Below are positions 26,705 to 36,231 of a stretch of 64,000 bases of DNA, piece after piece. The notes under the pieces were generated by a model that saw only the letters and a program-made list of their open reading frames with translations, made no database searches and was not told the DNA's origin. The DNA is from JAQBVV01 sp965249205 (GTDB lineage: Bacteria > Acidobacteriota > Vicinamibacteria > Vicinamibacterales > UBA2999). The stretch covers positions 1,364,001 to 1,428,000 of the forward strand of contig CBDFLL010000005.1 in assembly GCA_965249205.1 (NCBI GenBank), read 5' to 3'. A program made the translations under genes and the position numbers. Within the stretch, counting starts at the first letter, position 1; every line of letters begins with the position of its first letter.

Positions 26705-29683
26705 CTAGAACGTGAGCCGGAAGCCCACCTGTATGACGCGGGGCAAATACGCGATGTTGCCATTCGGCGCCGGCTGGCCGAAGTTCGCGTTGCTTTCGTT
26801 GGTATTGTAGGAACCGAAGTTCTTGTGATTCAGCAGATTGAAGATCTCGAACATCGCGTCGATGCCGACCGAGCCGCCCAGCGGAACCCGCTGCTGGAGC
26901 CGCATGTCGAGCCGATGGATCGGGTCACTCACGAAGCCGTTGCGGTCGATGATCGTACCGTCAGCCCGCAGCCGCTGTTCCGAACTCCTGCCCTCGTTGC
27001 GGAAGTCCCGGCCCGCGGTGACCTGCCGGCGGAGCCCAGACCCGTAGAAGTAGATCCCGCTCACCTGGAGGCCCCGGCCGATGTCCCAGATGCCGTTGGC
27101 CGTCACCCGGCCGCGCTGGTCGGTGACGGCAAGGCCGTATTCGCCACCCAGGTCCTTCGCCAGCGGGAAGCCCGGGTCCCGGCGGATGATGAAACCTTCG
27201 GGCCCGACGAACCACTCCTTGCGATGCGGCCGGGCGTCTTTGAACCAGGACGCCGTATAGCTGACCGAGGCCTGCCAGTTGTCGCTATAGCGCTTCGTCA
27301 GCGTGAAGTCGGCGCCGTAGTAGTTCGACCATTGCGCGAGATACTCGAAGTTCACGTTGCCGAACTGTGGCATCGGGCGCCGGGCGATGTCCTGGAAGCG
27401 GTAGTTGCCGCCCGTCGCCGGGTCGTACGCCAGATTGCCCTGCGTCGAGCGCTCCTCGCCCCGGCCGCCGGTGAAGAGGAAGTTGCCCTCGAACGACACC
27501 AGCGGCGCCAGCTGGCGCTGGAACCCGATCGACGCCTGGTGGGCGTAGGAGGTCTCACGGCCCACGTAGTTGACCTCCTGACCGAACGTGCGGAACACGC
27601 AGCCCGGTGCCGAGTCGTTCTGGTCGCAGGCATTCGCGATGGCCTCCTGCGCGGTCGGCCACCGACCACCCAGCTGGTTCGGCAAGCTCGGTTCAGAGTT
27701 GAACCAGTTCGGAATGAAGTCCGGCCGGCCGTCCGGCAGAACCTGATTCTCGAATCGCGGGCACGTGGCACTGCCGACAAAGCAGCGGTAGCCCGTCGTT
27801 TGCTGCACGCCGTCGTTCGGGGCAAAGGCGAAGTACAGCCCATACCCACCGCGAATGACCGTCTCGTCGTTGACGCGCAGGTTGAAGCCGACGCGCGGCG
27901 CGACGTTGTTGCGATCGCGCGGCTCGTCGCCGGTCTTGAACGGCAGCCACACCATCTGCTCGTTGTGCCCGTTGCTGTCCCAGTCGTAGCGCACGCCCAT
28001 GTTCAGCGTGAACGCGTCCGACATCTGCCAGTCGTCCTGGTACCAGAACCCAAAGACGTGCCGGAGGACCTCGTAGATGTGGCCGGTGTCCGTGATCCCC
28101 TGATTCACGAACCGCGCGCCGTCATTGAACTGTGACAGGCTGTTCCACGCCGCTGCGTCGCTCCACCTGTCGTTCGGGAAGCTTCGCCCGACCTGGGCCG
28201 CCGTGGGTGAGAACCCGCGCGCGCGAAGATCGACATCGCCCATGCACCGGAGGCACCAGGTGATGACGTTGTGGAAGCGCATATAGTCGCCGCCGATCTT
28301 CACATCGTGGCGCCCACCCGCCTCGTAGGACGTCGTGAAATCGTCCCGCGCGGTCACGGTGTCCATGGCCAGGCTCAACGGGTTCGTGCCAATGGTGTAC
28401 CCGGGGAACCGGAGCGTGGGCGTCCCACCGTCGAGCACCACGTGATAAGGCATCACAGAATTGCCTTCCCAGTTTTTGACAGCCCCTCGTTCCGTCCGAA
28501 AGTAGTCGGTCACGCCCACTTTGATCTCGTTCACCGAGCTTCCACCCAGCACCGACGTCAGGCTGCCGAAGAACTCGTCGCCTTCCCGCCCGGACTGGCG
28601 GGCCCCAATCGGGTGCGAGCCTGCACCGCCGCCTGAATAGAACCTGTTCATGCTGCCCGAGAGCCGAACGCTCAAGCGCGTCGAGGCAGAGGCCTGATAG
28701 TCCGCACGCGTGAGCCACTTCCGCTGCACGTTGGTGAACTCCAGGTCGCGGTTGAACTGGGAAAAAATCCCACGGTTATTGTAGGCCTTGGTCTCCGGCT
28801 GACGCTCAGCCTCGTAGGCCACGAAGAAGTGCAGCCGGTCGGTGAGAATCGGACCGCCCAACGTCGCGCTCCCCTGCTGGTTCTGATAGGGGAGCACGCG
28901 GTCCAGGACGGAATCCTTCGCGTTCAGGGAGTCGTGCCGGAAGTACCCGCCGGCGCTGCCGGAGAAGGTGTTCGTGCCCGACTTGGTGATCGCGTTGACG
29001 ATCATGCCGGCCGAGCGCCCCTGCGTCGCATCGAACCGGTTCGCCACCACCTGGAACTCCTGAATGGCATCGCGGCTGTAGCCCGCCTGTTCACTGTCGC
29101 CACCGGAGTGGTAGTTGCGCGTGACCTGCTGGCCGTCGACGTTGGTCTGGCTATAGCCCTGCCGGTTCTGGACGTACCCGCCAGATTCGTTGCGCCGGGC
29201 CCCGGGGGTCAGCAGCGCCAGGTCCATCCAGTTGCGGCCGTTGATCGGCAACTCGGCCATCTGTTCCGGGTCGATGTTGGCGCCGACCGTCGAGGCCGTC
29301 GTGTCGATGAGCGGCGCCTCGCCGGTCACCGTCACCGTTTCCTCCAACGTGGCGGGAGCCAGGACGAGCTCGGCTTCGAAAATCTCCCCGAGCAGCAACT
29401 GCACGCCGCTCTGGGTGACCGTCTGAAAGCCGGGCAGCGCCGCCGTGACCTCGTAGAGCCCGGTGCGGACCGGCATCCGGAACTGGCCGGTGCCGTCGCT
29501 GATCCCTTCAAACACGTTTCCGGTCGCCAAATGGATGGCGATCACGGGCACACCGGGCAGCACGCCGCCCGTAGAATCGACCACCGTGCCGGCCAACGTC
29601 GCTTCCTGCGCGTGACCGGCTGCGGGCAACGCAACAAACGCCGCGATGACAAGCAACCAACCGCAAATTCTCGACTTACTCAT
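26705..29683 (-). CDS. TonB-dependent receptor 2 (Oar-like, carboxypeptidase-regulatory domain)
   Basis: 992 residues from ATG29683 with an AAGGAGG site; an upstream in-frame ATG at 29704 is less likely. Signal peptide (GWLLVIAAFVALPAAGHAQ), CarboxypepD_reg-like domain (about 25-105), plug (about 120-240, with INGRNWMDLAL and SAGMIVNAITKSGTNTF), then the barrel ending in VGFRLTF. Such Oar-like receptors are greatly expanded in Acidobacteriota. It and the frameshifted copy downstream are direct tandem duplicates. N-terminal ~200 codons are nearly identical and barrels somewhat diverged. Confidence 0.93.
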   Translation of the reverse strand: MSKSRICGWLLVIAAFVALPAAGHAQEATLAGTVVDSTGGVLPGVPVIAIHLATGNVFEGISDGTGQFRMPVRTGLYEVTAALPGFQTVTQSGVQLLLGEIFEAELVLAPATLEETVTVTGEAPLIDTTASTVGANIDPEQMAELPINGRNWMDLALLTPGARRNESGGYVQNRQGYSQTNVDGQQVTRNYHSGGDSEQAGYSRDAIQEFQVVANRFDATQGRSAGMIVNAITKSGTNTFSGSAGGYFRHDSLNAKDSVLDRVLPYQNQQGSATLGGPILTDRLHFFVAYEAERQPETKAYNNRGIFSQFNRDLEFTNVQRKWLTRADYQASASTRLSVRLSGSMNRFYSGGGAGSHPIGARQSGREGDEFFGSLTSVLGGSSVNEIKVGVTDYFRTERGAVKNWEGNSVMPYHVVLDGGTPTLRFPGYTIGTNPLSLAMDTVTARDDFTTSYEAGGRHDVKIGGDYMRFHNVITWCLRCMGDVDLRARGFSPTAAQVGRSFPNDRWSDAAAWNSLSQFNDGARFVNQGITDTGHIYEVLRHVFGFWYQDDWQMSDAFTLNMGVRYDWDSNGHNEQMVWLPFKTGDEPRDRNNVAPRVGFNLRVNDETVIRGGYGLYFAFAPNDGVQQTTGYRCFVGSATCPRFENQVLPDGRPDFIPNWFNSEPSLPNQLGGRWPTAQEAIANACDQNDSAPGCVFRTFGQEVNYVGRETSYAHQASIGFQRQLAPLVSFEGNFLFTGGRGEERSTQGNLAYDPATGGNYRFQDIARRPMPQFGNVNFEYLAQWSNYYGADFTLTKRYSDNWQASVSYTASWFKDARPHRKEWFVGPEGFIIRRDPGFPLAKDLGGEYGLAVTDQRGRVTANGIWDIGRGLQVSGIYFYGSGLRRQVTAGRDFRNEGRSSEQRLRADGTIIDRNGFVSDPIHRLDMRLQQRVPLGGSVGIDAMFEIFNLLNHKNFGSYNTNESNANFGQPAPNGNIAYLPRVIQVGFRLTF

Positions 29684-29794
29684 GGGGAAGAACCTCCTTA
29701 GCACGACTAGAATTCAGCGCAAGGCTGAAGCCCCCAGTTCAGCAGGGGTGGCCCACCCTAACGCCTAAACAAGGCGAATTGCAAGCTCAACATT

Positions 29795-30075
29795 CAAGTT
29801 TTTGTAGTTCTCCAATTTCCGTAGTTTCGCCGAGCCGTGGAGCCCGGCCGCCAGCGCAGTTCGCCCCCCTTCTCCTTGGAAGATGGGGGCTGCCGACAGC
29901 TCGGAAGGGCACCCGGCCTGGGCACTTTCGAAATTCTTGTAGTTTTCCAAATTTCCGTAGCTTCGCCGATCCGCGGAGCCCGGCCACCAGCGTGGTTCGC
30001 CCCCCCCTACGCTCGGAAAGGGGGGGCTGTCAACAACTCGGAAGGCGCCCCAATCTGGGCCATAGGGGTTCGTTG
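29795..30075. repeat. Tandem repeat, two units of about 136-140 bp
   Basis: Unit 1 (about 29795-29930) and unit 2 (29931-30075) share TTTCCGTAG, TTCGCCGA-CCG-GGAGCCCGGCC, CAGCG and GGTTCGCCCCCC blocks in the same order. No protein-coding signal. It fills most of the gap between receptor 2 and the secreted protein at 30087. 29684-29794 holds nothing else. Confidence 0.6.
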
Positions 30076-30086
30076 CCCGTGTGGGT

Positions 30087-30941
30087 TTAGCCGCGTTCCC
30101 GGGTGGCCATGTTTTCCAGGTCACGCTCCAGGCACGGGAGCGGCTCGGGCAATTCCGCCATCGGATTCGCGTTGAACTCCCTGACGATCGGGCGCACCGT
30201 ATACGGCTTCAGGAACATCGAGGGGTCATGCACGGTCGCCTCCCACCTGACGGTGTTCCCAATCCGCGTGATCCGCTCGATCACTTCCTTGTCCGGGCTG
30301 GTGTACCAGCCGGGCCAACCAATCCACTCCTGGCCGTTGAAATCCACCGTTGAGACGACCAGCGTGTCGCCTTCCCAGGTCCCGACCGAGTGGCCGAACC
30401 AGGTGCCGATCCACTCCTCCACCGGCGGGTGGGGCCGGCCGTCGATGTAGACGAACCGCTGATGCAGGTTATAGAGGAACACGAGCGTGTTCTCGTTCAC
30501 CTGCGCTATCGCACGGGGAAAGCCTATCCGAGGGACTCCCTCCGGCATGCACTGAAAGTCCGGATCGGGCGCCAGGACGTTGTGGCCATGCACGTCGTTG
30601 AACTGGACACGATCCCAGGCCTCAGGCCGATACCACGGCCTGTCGTCCCGCGGCCTCACCCGCTGCCCGATGCCCGAGTCGCGCTCGAAGTTCACCGGAC
30701 TGCCCTTTCGACCCCGCAAAGTTCTCGAAAAACTGCCGTCCGCGTCGGTCGTCAATCCCTGACCGCCAGTATTGGCCCACACCCCAGTTAGCACCGGGTG
30801 CCCTTCGGCATCCCGCGGCGTCTCCACCAGCGCGGCAGCCGGGTCAATAGGCCCACCCCTCTGGGCGGCGAGAGGCGCTCCCAGGAGCCACACCGCCGCC
30901 GATATCGCACAGACGCTTCCAACAATGAACCTCTGCTTCAT
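30087..30941 (-). CDS. Secreted protein of unknown function (Acidobacteriota type)
   Basis: 284 residues with a signal peptide (VCAISAAVWLLGAPLAAQ) and an AGGAG site. The conserved pattern has HGHNVLAPDPDFQCMPEGVP, WIGTWFGHSVGTWEGDTLVV, and DFNGQEWI near the middle. These are familiar from many uncharacterised secreted proteins of this phylum, often beside TonB receptors. No catalytic motif recognised. Confidence 0.75.
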   Translation of the reverse strand: MKQRFIVGSVCAISAAVWLLGAPLAAQRGGPIDPAAALVETPRDAEGHPVLTGVWANTGGQGLTTDADGSFSRTLRGRKGSPVNFERDSGIGQRVRPRDDRPWYRPEAWDRVQFNDVHGHNVLAPDPDFQCMPEGVPRIGFPRAIAQVNENTLVFLYNLHQRFVYIDGRPHPPVEEWIGTWFGHSVGTWEGDTLVVSTVDFNGQEWIGWPGWYTSPDKEVIERITRIGNTVRWEATVHDPSMFLKPYTVRPIVREFNANPMAELPEPLPCLERDLENMATRERG

Positions 30942-31257
30942 GCCGCTTTACTCCTGATAGTCGATGCTTCCTATGGCGCTCTTGACACGCCAGACCACCT
31001 CTTTATACGCCTAATGGGGCAGGCGATCCAAGCTGAAAAACCCTACCGCAGCGTAGCCCCCCAAGTGGCGCGGCTGCAGCGCCGCTCAAAACGCGGGACC
31101 AACTCTTAGATCTCCCCACAGGTAGAGGACCAGATAGACGTTCGCCTCGTCGGGCCGGCTCCCAAGAGCCCCGAGCCGCGCCGCATTGTAAACCATCGCC
31201 GTTGCAATGCGACAATTCCCGTTCCAGACGCAGCGAGTCGTCGAGGAGGCATGAAGC
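30942..31257. other. Intergenic region, nothing recognised
   Basis: 316 bp between divergent genes. No ORF with coding character, no repeat found elsewhere in the window. A GAGGAGG ribosome site for the CoA-transferase lies at its right end. Confidence 0.4.
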
Positions 31258-32403
31258 ATGGGTCCTTTAGTGGGCGTGAAGATACTGGAAATAGCGGGAA
31301 TTGGACCCGGGCCTTTCGCGGCCATGATGTTGGCCGACATGGGAGCGGAGGTCGTCAGAATCGACCGAGCGGCTTCGGTGCGCGGAAGCAATCCTAAGCG
31401 CACGCCGCAGGACATTCTCAATCGGGGACGGCGAAGTATAGGGGTGGATCTCAAGCACCCCGACGGTGTGGCCACGGTACTGCGCATGGTGGACGGCGCT
31501 GATGCGTTGCTCGAAGGGTTCCGTCCTGGGGTGATGGAGCGCCTGGGTCTCGGTCCAGAGCGGTGCCTGGCGCGCAATCCACGCCTGATCTATGGCCGCA
31601 TGACAGGATTCGGCCAGGAGGGGCCACTAGCCCAAGCGGCTGGTCACGACATCAACTACATCTCGATCGCGGGGGCCCTCGAGGCGATCGGACGCCAGGG
31701 CGAAGCGCCGATGCCGCCACTGAACCTGGTGGGCGATTTCGGCGGCGGCGGCATGTTGCTGGCTTTCGGTGTGGCCTGCGCGCTCGTCGAGCGTTCGGCG
31801 TCTGGCAAGGGCCAGGTGGTGGACGCGGCGATGATCGACGGTGCCGCGCTGCTCATGACGATGTTGCGGGGCATGCAGGACTCTGGAGCGTGGCGCGACG
31901 AACGCGGCACCAACATGCTCGATACCGGCGCACACTTCTACAACGTCTACGAGACCTCCGACGGAAAGTATGTATCGGTCGGCTCCATCGAGCCGCAGTT
32001 CTACGCCGAGCTTCTACGGCTGACCGGTCTCGAAGACGACGAGGAGTTTTCCCCGCAGATGGATCGCTCCGCGTGGCCGGTGCTGAAAGGCCGCCTCGAA
32101 GCGCTGTTTCGATCCAGGACCCGAAACCAGTGGTGCGAAATCATGGAGGGAGCCGACGTCTGCTTTGCTCCCGTGCTCAGCATGCGCGAGGCCCCGACGC
32201 ATCCACACAACCAGGCGCGCGGCACGTTTGTCGAGTTCGAGGGCCAGATGCAGCCCGCTCCCGGCCCTCGGCTGAGTCGGACGCCTGGCGCCATTGCGGG
32301 GCCCAGCGCTTTCCCTGGGCAGCACACCGATGAAGTGCTCGCGAACTGGGGATTCTCCGACGGCGAGATCGGGCACCTACGAGAGACCAAGGCCGTTGCG
32401 TGA
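31258..32403 (+). CDS. CaiB/BaiF family CoA-transferase or alpha-methylacyl-CoA racemase
   Basis: 381 residues, class III CoA-transferase fold: VKILEIAGIGPGPFAAMMLA at the N-terminus, ADMGAEVVRIDR, SIGVDLKHPDGV, GRMTGFGQEGPLAQAAGHD with the catalytic-type His/Asp region, and GKGQVVDAAMIDG. The GHDINYISIAGALEAIG segment favours the racemase-like branch. Acts on branched or other acyl-CoA; exact substrate unknown. Confidence 0.88.
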   Translation: MGPLVGVKILEIAGIGPGPFAAMMLADMGAEVVRIDRAASVRGSNPKRTPQDILNRGRRSIGVDLKHPDGVATVLRMVDGADALLEGFRPGVMERLGLGPERCLARNPRLIYGRMTGFGQEGPLAQAAGHDINYISIAGALEAIGRQGEAPMPPLNLVGDFGGGGMLLAFGVACALVERSASGKGQVVDAAMIDGAALLMTMLRGMQDSGAWRDERGTNMLDTGAHFYNVYETSDGKYVSVGSIEPQFYAELLRLTGLEDDEEFSPQMDRSAWPVLKGRLEALFRSRTRNQWCEIMEGADVCFAPVLSMREAPTHPHNQARGTFVEFEGQMQPAPGPRLSRTPGAIAGPSAFPGQHTDEVLANWGFSDGEIGHLRETKAVA

Positions 32404-32512
32404 AAGCATCGAGACAGAAAGACCCTCGATACTTGACACGCCGCAGGCCTGAGCCATAATCGGCGCACACGCGATGGACAGGACGAGAGCCTGCCCGTGG
32501 AGGAATAGATAT

Positions 32513-34702
32513 ATGACCCGTTCATTGACGATCGCGCTTCTCGCCGTAGGCGTGTGTCTGGCGTCGGTCCGCGCCCAGCAACCCACAGGTGCGCCGCTTG
32601 AGATTCGGGCGCTCTCCGCGAAGGCCGAGCTGGTCAGCAGCGGCGACGTCCTTGTTGAGATCGCCGGTCCGGCGGACCTCACCGCGGATAGCCTAACCGT
32701 TCGTCTCAACGGGAGCGACGTAGCGGCGACGTTCAAACCGGTGGCCGACTCGACGGCCGTTGTGGGCCTGCTCACGGGTTTGCAGGTGGGACCAAATGCG
32801 GTCGAGGCATCGATGGGCGGTGCGACCGCACAGCTCACCGTCGTCAACCATCCGGTGACTGGGCCCCTTATCTACAGCCCACATCAGATGCCGTTCGTGT
32901 GCGAGACCGAGGCGCACGGCCTCGGCGCAGCGCTTGACGAGGACTGCTCGGCAAACACGAAAGTGGAATATTTCTACCGCTCAGACCCGAGTTCCGCGCC
33001 GACCAATCAGGGCGACCTCGCGGCGGGCGACAACGCGAACGGCTTCCGAGGTGGCGGCCCGAGTCCCTACAGGCCGTTGGATCCCAGCGGTCCCCGTCCC
33101 GCTGATATCTTGATGACGACGACAACGGAGGGCACGACCGTGCCCTATATCGTGCGTCGGGAAATGGGCACGATCAATCGCGCGGTCTATTCCATCGCGT
33201 TTCTGCACGAACCCGGCACGCCACTCCCGACGCCGTGGTCCGCAGGGCCAACCTGGAACGGCCGCCTCGTGTATGCGTTCGGCGGCGGCTCCCAGGCTGG
33301 CTACCATCAGGGGCGCACCGTCGGGGGGCTGCGCGGCAATCGCCAGAACCTTGAAGACAGTCAGCTCGGCGACTTTCCGATCTCGAAAGGGTACGCGCTG
33401 GTCGGCGCGTCGCTGAATGTCTTTGGTACATATACCAACGATGTGGTGTCCGCCGAGACGATGATGATGGTCAAGGAGCACTTCATCGAGCAGTTCGGCG
33501 TTCCCGCCTACACGATGGGCAGCGGTCGCTCCGGCGGATCGATGCAGCAGCACATGATCGGCAACAACTACCCGGGCCTCCTCGACGGTATCGTCCCGAC
33601 CGCCAGCTTTCCCGATACGTTACAAGCCTTTTACGGGATGACGGACTGCGAGCTTCTGGATCGCGCGATGACGCTGACGCGCGTGCGCTGGCGGACGGCG
33701 GAAAAGACGGCTGTGTCGGGCTACAGCCACTTTGACTATTGCACTCGCAACAAACTCGCGTACGCCCCCGTGGCGGCTGACATCAACTGCGACGCCCTCA
33801 CTATCCCGCAGTCGATGCGATTCGACCCGGTGAACAACCCCGAGGGTGTACGCTGCACGTATCAGGACGCACTGATCAACGTCTTCGGCCGCGACCCTGT
33901 GACCGGCTTCGCCCGTCGCCCGTTCGACAACGTCGGCGTGCAGTACGGCCTGGGCGCGCTTAACAAGGGCGCGATCACCTTCGCTCAGTTCCTCGACGTG
34001 AACGAGCGGGTCGGTGGCTATGACATCAATGGCAATGTTGTCGCCGAGCGGACAGTCGCGGATCCGGACGCGCTGCGCCTGGCGTATGAGACGGGCCGGG
34101 TCAACGACACGACGCAGGGCCTGACCATGATCCCGATCATCGACATGCGGCCGTACACAGAGGGGCCCGGCGGCGACGTGCACGACACCTACTCGGGGAC
34201 GATCACGCGCGCCCGCATCATCGCCAACAACGGCAACGCCGACAATCATGTTTCCCGCGTGTACGAGCGTGGCGCCTCGATCGTTCAGGCGCAGAGCGAC
34301 AATCTTGTGATCCTCGATCAGTGGCTGGCGGCGATCGCGGCCGACACGGCACCAGGGACGCAGCGCGAGAAGGTGGCGCGTAACAGGCCGGCAGGCCTGA
34401 CGGATTCGTGCTTCAACGCGGAGCTGGAGGAAACAACGGACGCGGCAGCATGCGCGGAGATGTTTCCGGTCTACGGAAACCCGAGAAGCGTGGCCGGTGC
34501 CCGACCCGCAGCGGATCAGATGAAGTGCCAGCTCAAGCCGGTCGACCAGACCGACTACGAGCAGCCGGTGACCGACGACCAGTTGGCGGGTCTGCGCGCG
34601 GCCTTCCCCGGGGGCGTGTGCGACTACAGCAAAGATGGCGTGTCGCAACGGCCGCCCGCGACTTGGCTGGCGTACACCGGAGAGCCCCTCGGTACAAGGT
34701 AG
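32513..34702 (+). CDS. DUF6351 family secreted protein (alpha/beta-hydrolase-like)
   Basis: 729 residues from ATG32513 with a GGAGGA site. Signal peptide (SLTIALLAVGVCLASVRAQ). An N-terminal Ig-like segment covers about 25-115. A large domain follows with WNGRLVYAFGGGSQAGYHQG (oxyanion-type) and MGSGRSGGSMQQH, a GxSxGG nucleophile elbow. Many paired cysteines and VVAERTVADPDALRLAYETG follow. DUF6351 proteins resemble tannase/feruloyl-esterase-like hydrolases; substrate unknown. Convergent with the lva-like operon. Confidence 0.82.
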   Translation: MTRSLTIALLAVGVCLASVRAQQPTGAPLEIRALSAKAELVSSGDVLVEIAGPADLTADSLTVRLNGSDVAATFKPVADSTAVVGLLTGLQVGPNAVEASMGGATAQLTVVNHPVTGPLIYSPHQMPFVCETEAHGLGAALDEDCSANTKVEYFYRSDPSSAPTNQGDLAAGDNANGFRGGGPSPYRPLDPSGPRPADILMTTTTEGTTVPYIVRREMGTINRAVYSIAFLHEPGTPLPTPWSAGPTWNGRLVYAFGGGSQAGYHQGRTVGGLRGNRQNLEDSQLGDFPISKGYALVGASLNVFGTYTNDVVSAETMMMVKEHFIEQFGVPAYTMGSGRSGGSMQQHMIGNNYPGLLDGIVPTASFPDTLQAFYGMTDCELLDRAMTLTRVRWRTAEKTAVSGYSHFDYCTRNKLAYAPVAADINCDALTIPQSMRFDPVNNPEGVRCTYQDALINVFGRDPVTGFARRPFDNVGVQYGLGALNKGAITFAQFLDVNERVGGYDINGNVVAERTVADPDALRLAYETGRVNDTTQGLTMIPIIDMRPYTEGPGGDVHDTYSGTITRARIIANNGNADNHVSRVYERGASIVQAQSDNLVILDQWLAAIAADTAPGTQREKVARNRPAGLTDSCFNAELEETTDAAACAEMFPVYGNPRSVAGARPAADQMKCQLKPVDQTDYEQPVTDDQLAGLRAAFPGGVCDYSKDGVSQRPPATWLAYTGEPLGTR

Positions 34703-34741
34703 GCATTACACGTAGTCCAAGGCAGAGCACGAAATAAGGCG

Positions 34742-34857
34742 CTGCGCGGCGCCTGTTCCGCTCCACAGTGCCTACTCTGCTGCGCAGTGCTTCCCTGGCT
34801 GCGCGGCGCCTACCCCGGGTACGCGGTGCTTCCCCTCGCTGCACGGTGCCTATCGGA
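34742..34857. repeat. Degenerate 19-bp tandem repeat, six units
   Basis: Units begin at 34742, 34761, 34780, 34799, 34820 and 34839 with consensus close to CTGCGCGGTGCCTNCCCTGG. Spacing is 19 bp except one 21-bp unit. It occupies the convergent intergenic space and overlaps the last codons of the DUF6285 gene. Confidence 0.6.
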
Positions 34858-35191
34858 GTGCGTCGTCGACCGTTTCGCGGGCGAGTGCCTTGGGGTTGGA
34901 GACGCCGACTTCGGCGCGTAGCCTCCCTACAATCCATTCAAAGACATCGGCGCGGCCGTCGAGCGTGCCTTCGCGGATCGCTTGCACGAGTGACGCGACG
35001 TCTGCGGCTGCCGGTATATCGGCCAGGTCTTGACGTGGCGCGTCGCTGATCTGGCGCGCGGCGATGGCGACGGCGTTGGCAACCATCAACGCTTGATAGC
35101 GCGCCCTCCCCGACAGTCCGTCCACGACCTCTTCGCGGAGTACACGCGCCGCTGTCTCCAGGAGATCTTCTGGCCCCGCGCGTCGCGTCAT
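34850..35191 (-). CDS. DUF6285 protein (LvaB-like small subunit)
   Basis: 113 residues from ATG35191, which overlaps the stop of the kinase gene (ATGA). Helical, with GPEDLLETAARVLREEVV, YQALMVANAVAIAARQI and NPKALARETVDDAL, the DUF6285 pattern. In Pseudomonas the equivalent LvaB is needed for the 4-hydroxyacyl-CoA kinase LvaA. The same pairing here suggests that role. Confidence 0.8.
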   Translation of the reverse strand: MTRRAGPEDLLETAARVLREEVVDGLSGRARYQALMVANAVAIAARQISDAPRQDLADIPAAADVASLVQAIREGTLDGRADVFEWIVGRLRAEVGVSNPKALARETVDDALR

Positions 35192-36231
35192 GATCCCGCC
35201 GGCCACGCCGCTGGACCCGTCATCAGCACGGCCTCAAACGCCACCTCCGGCGCGACATGGCCGGTCAGTGCCAGTTCCAGATTGGTCTCACGCCCCGACA
35301 GATGGCGGTCTGCCTGGTGCAGCGCAAGGATCGCCCAACGCACATGAGCCATGACCTCCCAGTAGCGGACGCGCACTGGATCGATCGTGCGGCCAGACGC
35401 GGCTTCGTAGGCGCGATAGAAGTCTCCGCGCTCGCCGATGCCGCCGACCGGATGGTCGTCGCGACCGAAGCGCCAGCAGTGCGCGCAGATCCAGGCGACA
35501 TCGCTGATCGGATCGCCCCAGGCGGCAAATTCCCAATCGAGCACACCCGTCAATTGGTGATCGTCGACCATCAGATTACCGGTCCTGAAATCATGATGAC
35601 AGAGCACCAGATCGCCAGGCGGCGGCGCCGTGACCTCTGCCCAGCGAAGCGCCCATTCGAGCCCTGGGCGCGCAACGCTCAGTGCATCAAGCGCCAGGCG
35701 GTACGCACGGACTGCGGCCAGCGCAGGCGGTTGCTCTGGGACGTCGAGGAAGTCGAGCCTCGCCTCGGGCGGACTGATGGTGTGAATGCGAGCCAACTGC
35801 GTGGCGAAGTCAACCACCAGCGCTCGGGCCTCTTCCGGCGTGCGCGCCATGCGCACAACCCGGTGCCCAGCGGCGATACCGGCAACGCGGCGCATCACGA
35901 AGAAAGGCCGCCCTAACACGCCGCCGTCTGCACACGCCCATAGCGGTTCGGGCACAGAGACGCCGGCCTCGAACGCGACCCGCAGCAATGCAAACTCTTG
36001 CAACCGGCTGTGGCTGGCCGACAGCGCCGACGGCGAGTCCATGCGCACCACCACCTCGTAGCGACCGGCTTGGGCCCCCCCAGTGATGTCGAGTGTGACG
36101 CCCCAATTTTCCTGGATGGCGCCACCGCTGAGAATGGCGGGGTCGGTAATCTGGGTTACAGCCGTGGCCTTCGACGCCACGGCCACAAAGGCGCAGAACT
36201 GTTCCAGGCGTTCATGCATCGCCGACGGCAC
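35188..36231 (-). CDS. APH-family phosphotransferase (LvaA/ACAD11-like acyl-CoA kinase)
   Basis: 347 residues. Aminoglycoside-phosphotransferase fold: catalytic loop CHHDFRTGNLMVDD (H-x-D-x4-N) and GVLDWEFAAWGDPISD with the metal-binding Asp. Related domains in ACAD10/11 and LvaA phosphorylate the 4-hydroxyl of 4-hydroxyacyl-CoA. ATG36219 is an alternative start; either way the gene overlaps the acyl-CoA dehydrogenase gene. A drug-resistance role is unlikely given the operon. Confidence 0.83.
   Translation of the reverse strand: MPSAMHERLEQFCAFVAVASKATAVTQITDPAILSGGAIQENWGVTLDITGGAQAGRYEVVVRMDSPSALSASHSRLQEFALLRVAFEAGVSVPEPLWACADGGVLGRPFFVMRRVAGIAAGHRVVRMARTPEEARALVVDFATQLARIHTISPPEARLDFLDVPEQPPALAAVRAYRLALDALSVARPGLEWALRWAEVTAPPPGDLVLCHHDFRTGNLMVDDHQLTGVLDWEFAAWGDPISDVAWICAHCWRFGRDDHPVGGIGERGDFYRAYEAASGRTIDPVRVRYWEVMAHVRWAILALHQADRHLSGRETNLELALTGHVAPEVAFEAVLMTGPAAWPAGS

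Noticed and set aside
26825..28135. 436-codon plus-strand open frame opposite TonB receptor 2
   Set aside because: Antisense shadow of the barrel; the same shadow appears opposite receptor 1.
34742..34857. Possible CRISPR-like array
   Set aside because: The units are contiguous and degenerate with no unique spacers, and no cas genes are nearby.
35188..36231. Aminoglycoside resistance gene
   Set aside because: The APH fold is shared, but the operon with acyl-CoA dehydrogenase, DUF6285 and SDR genes points to an acyl-CoA kinase.
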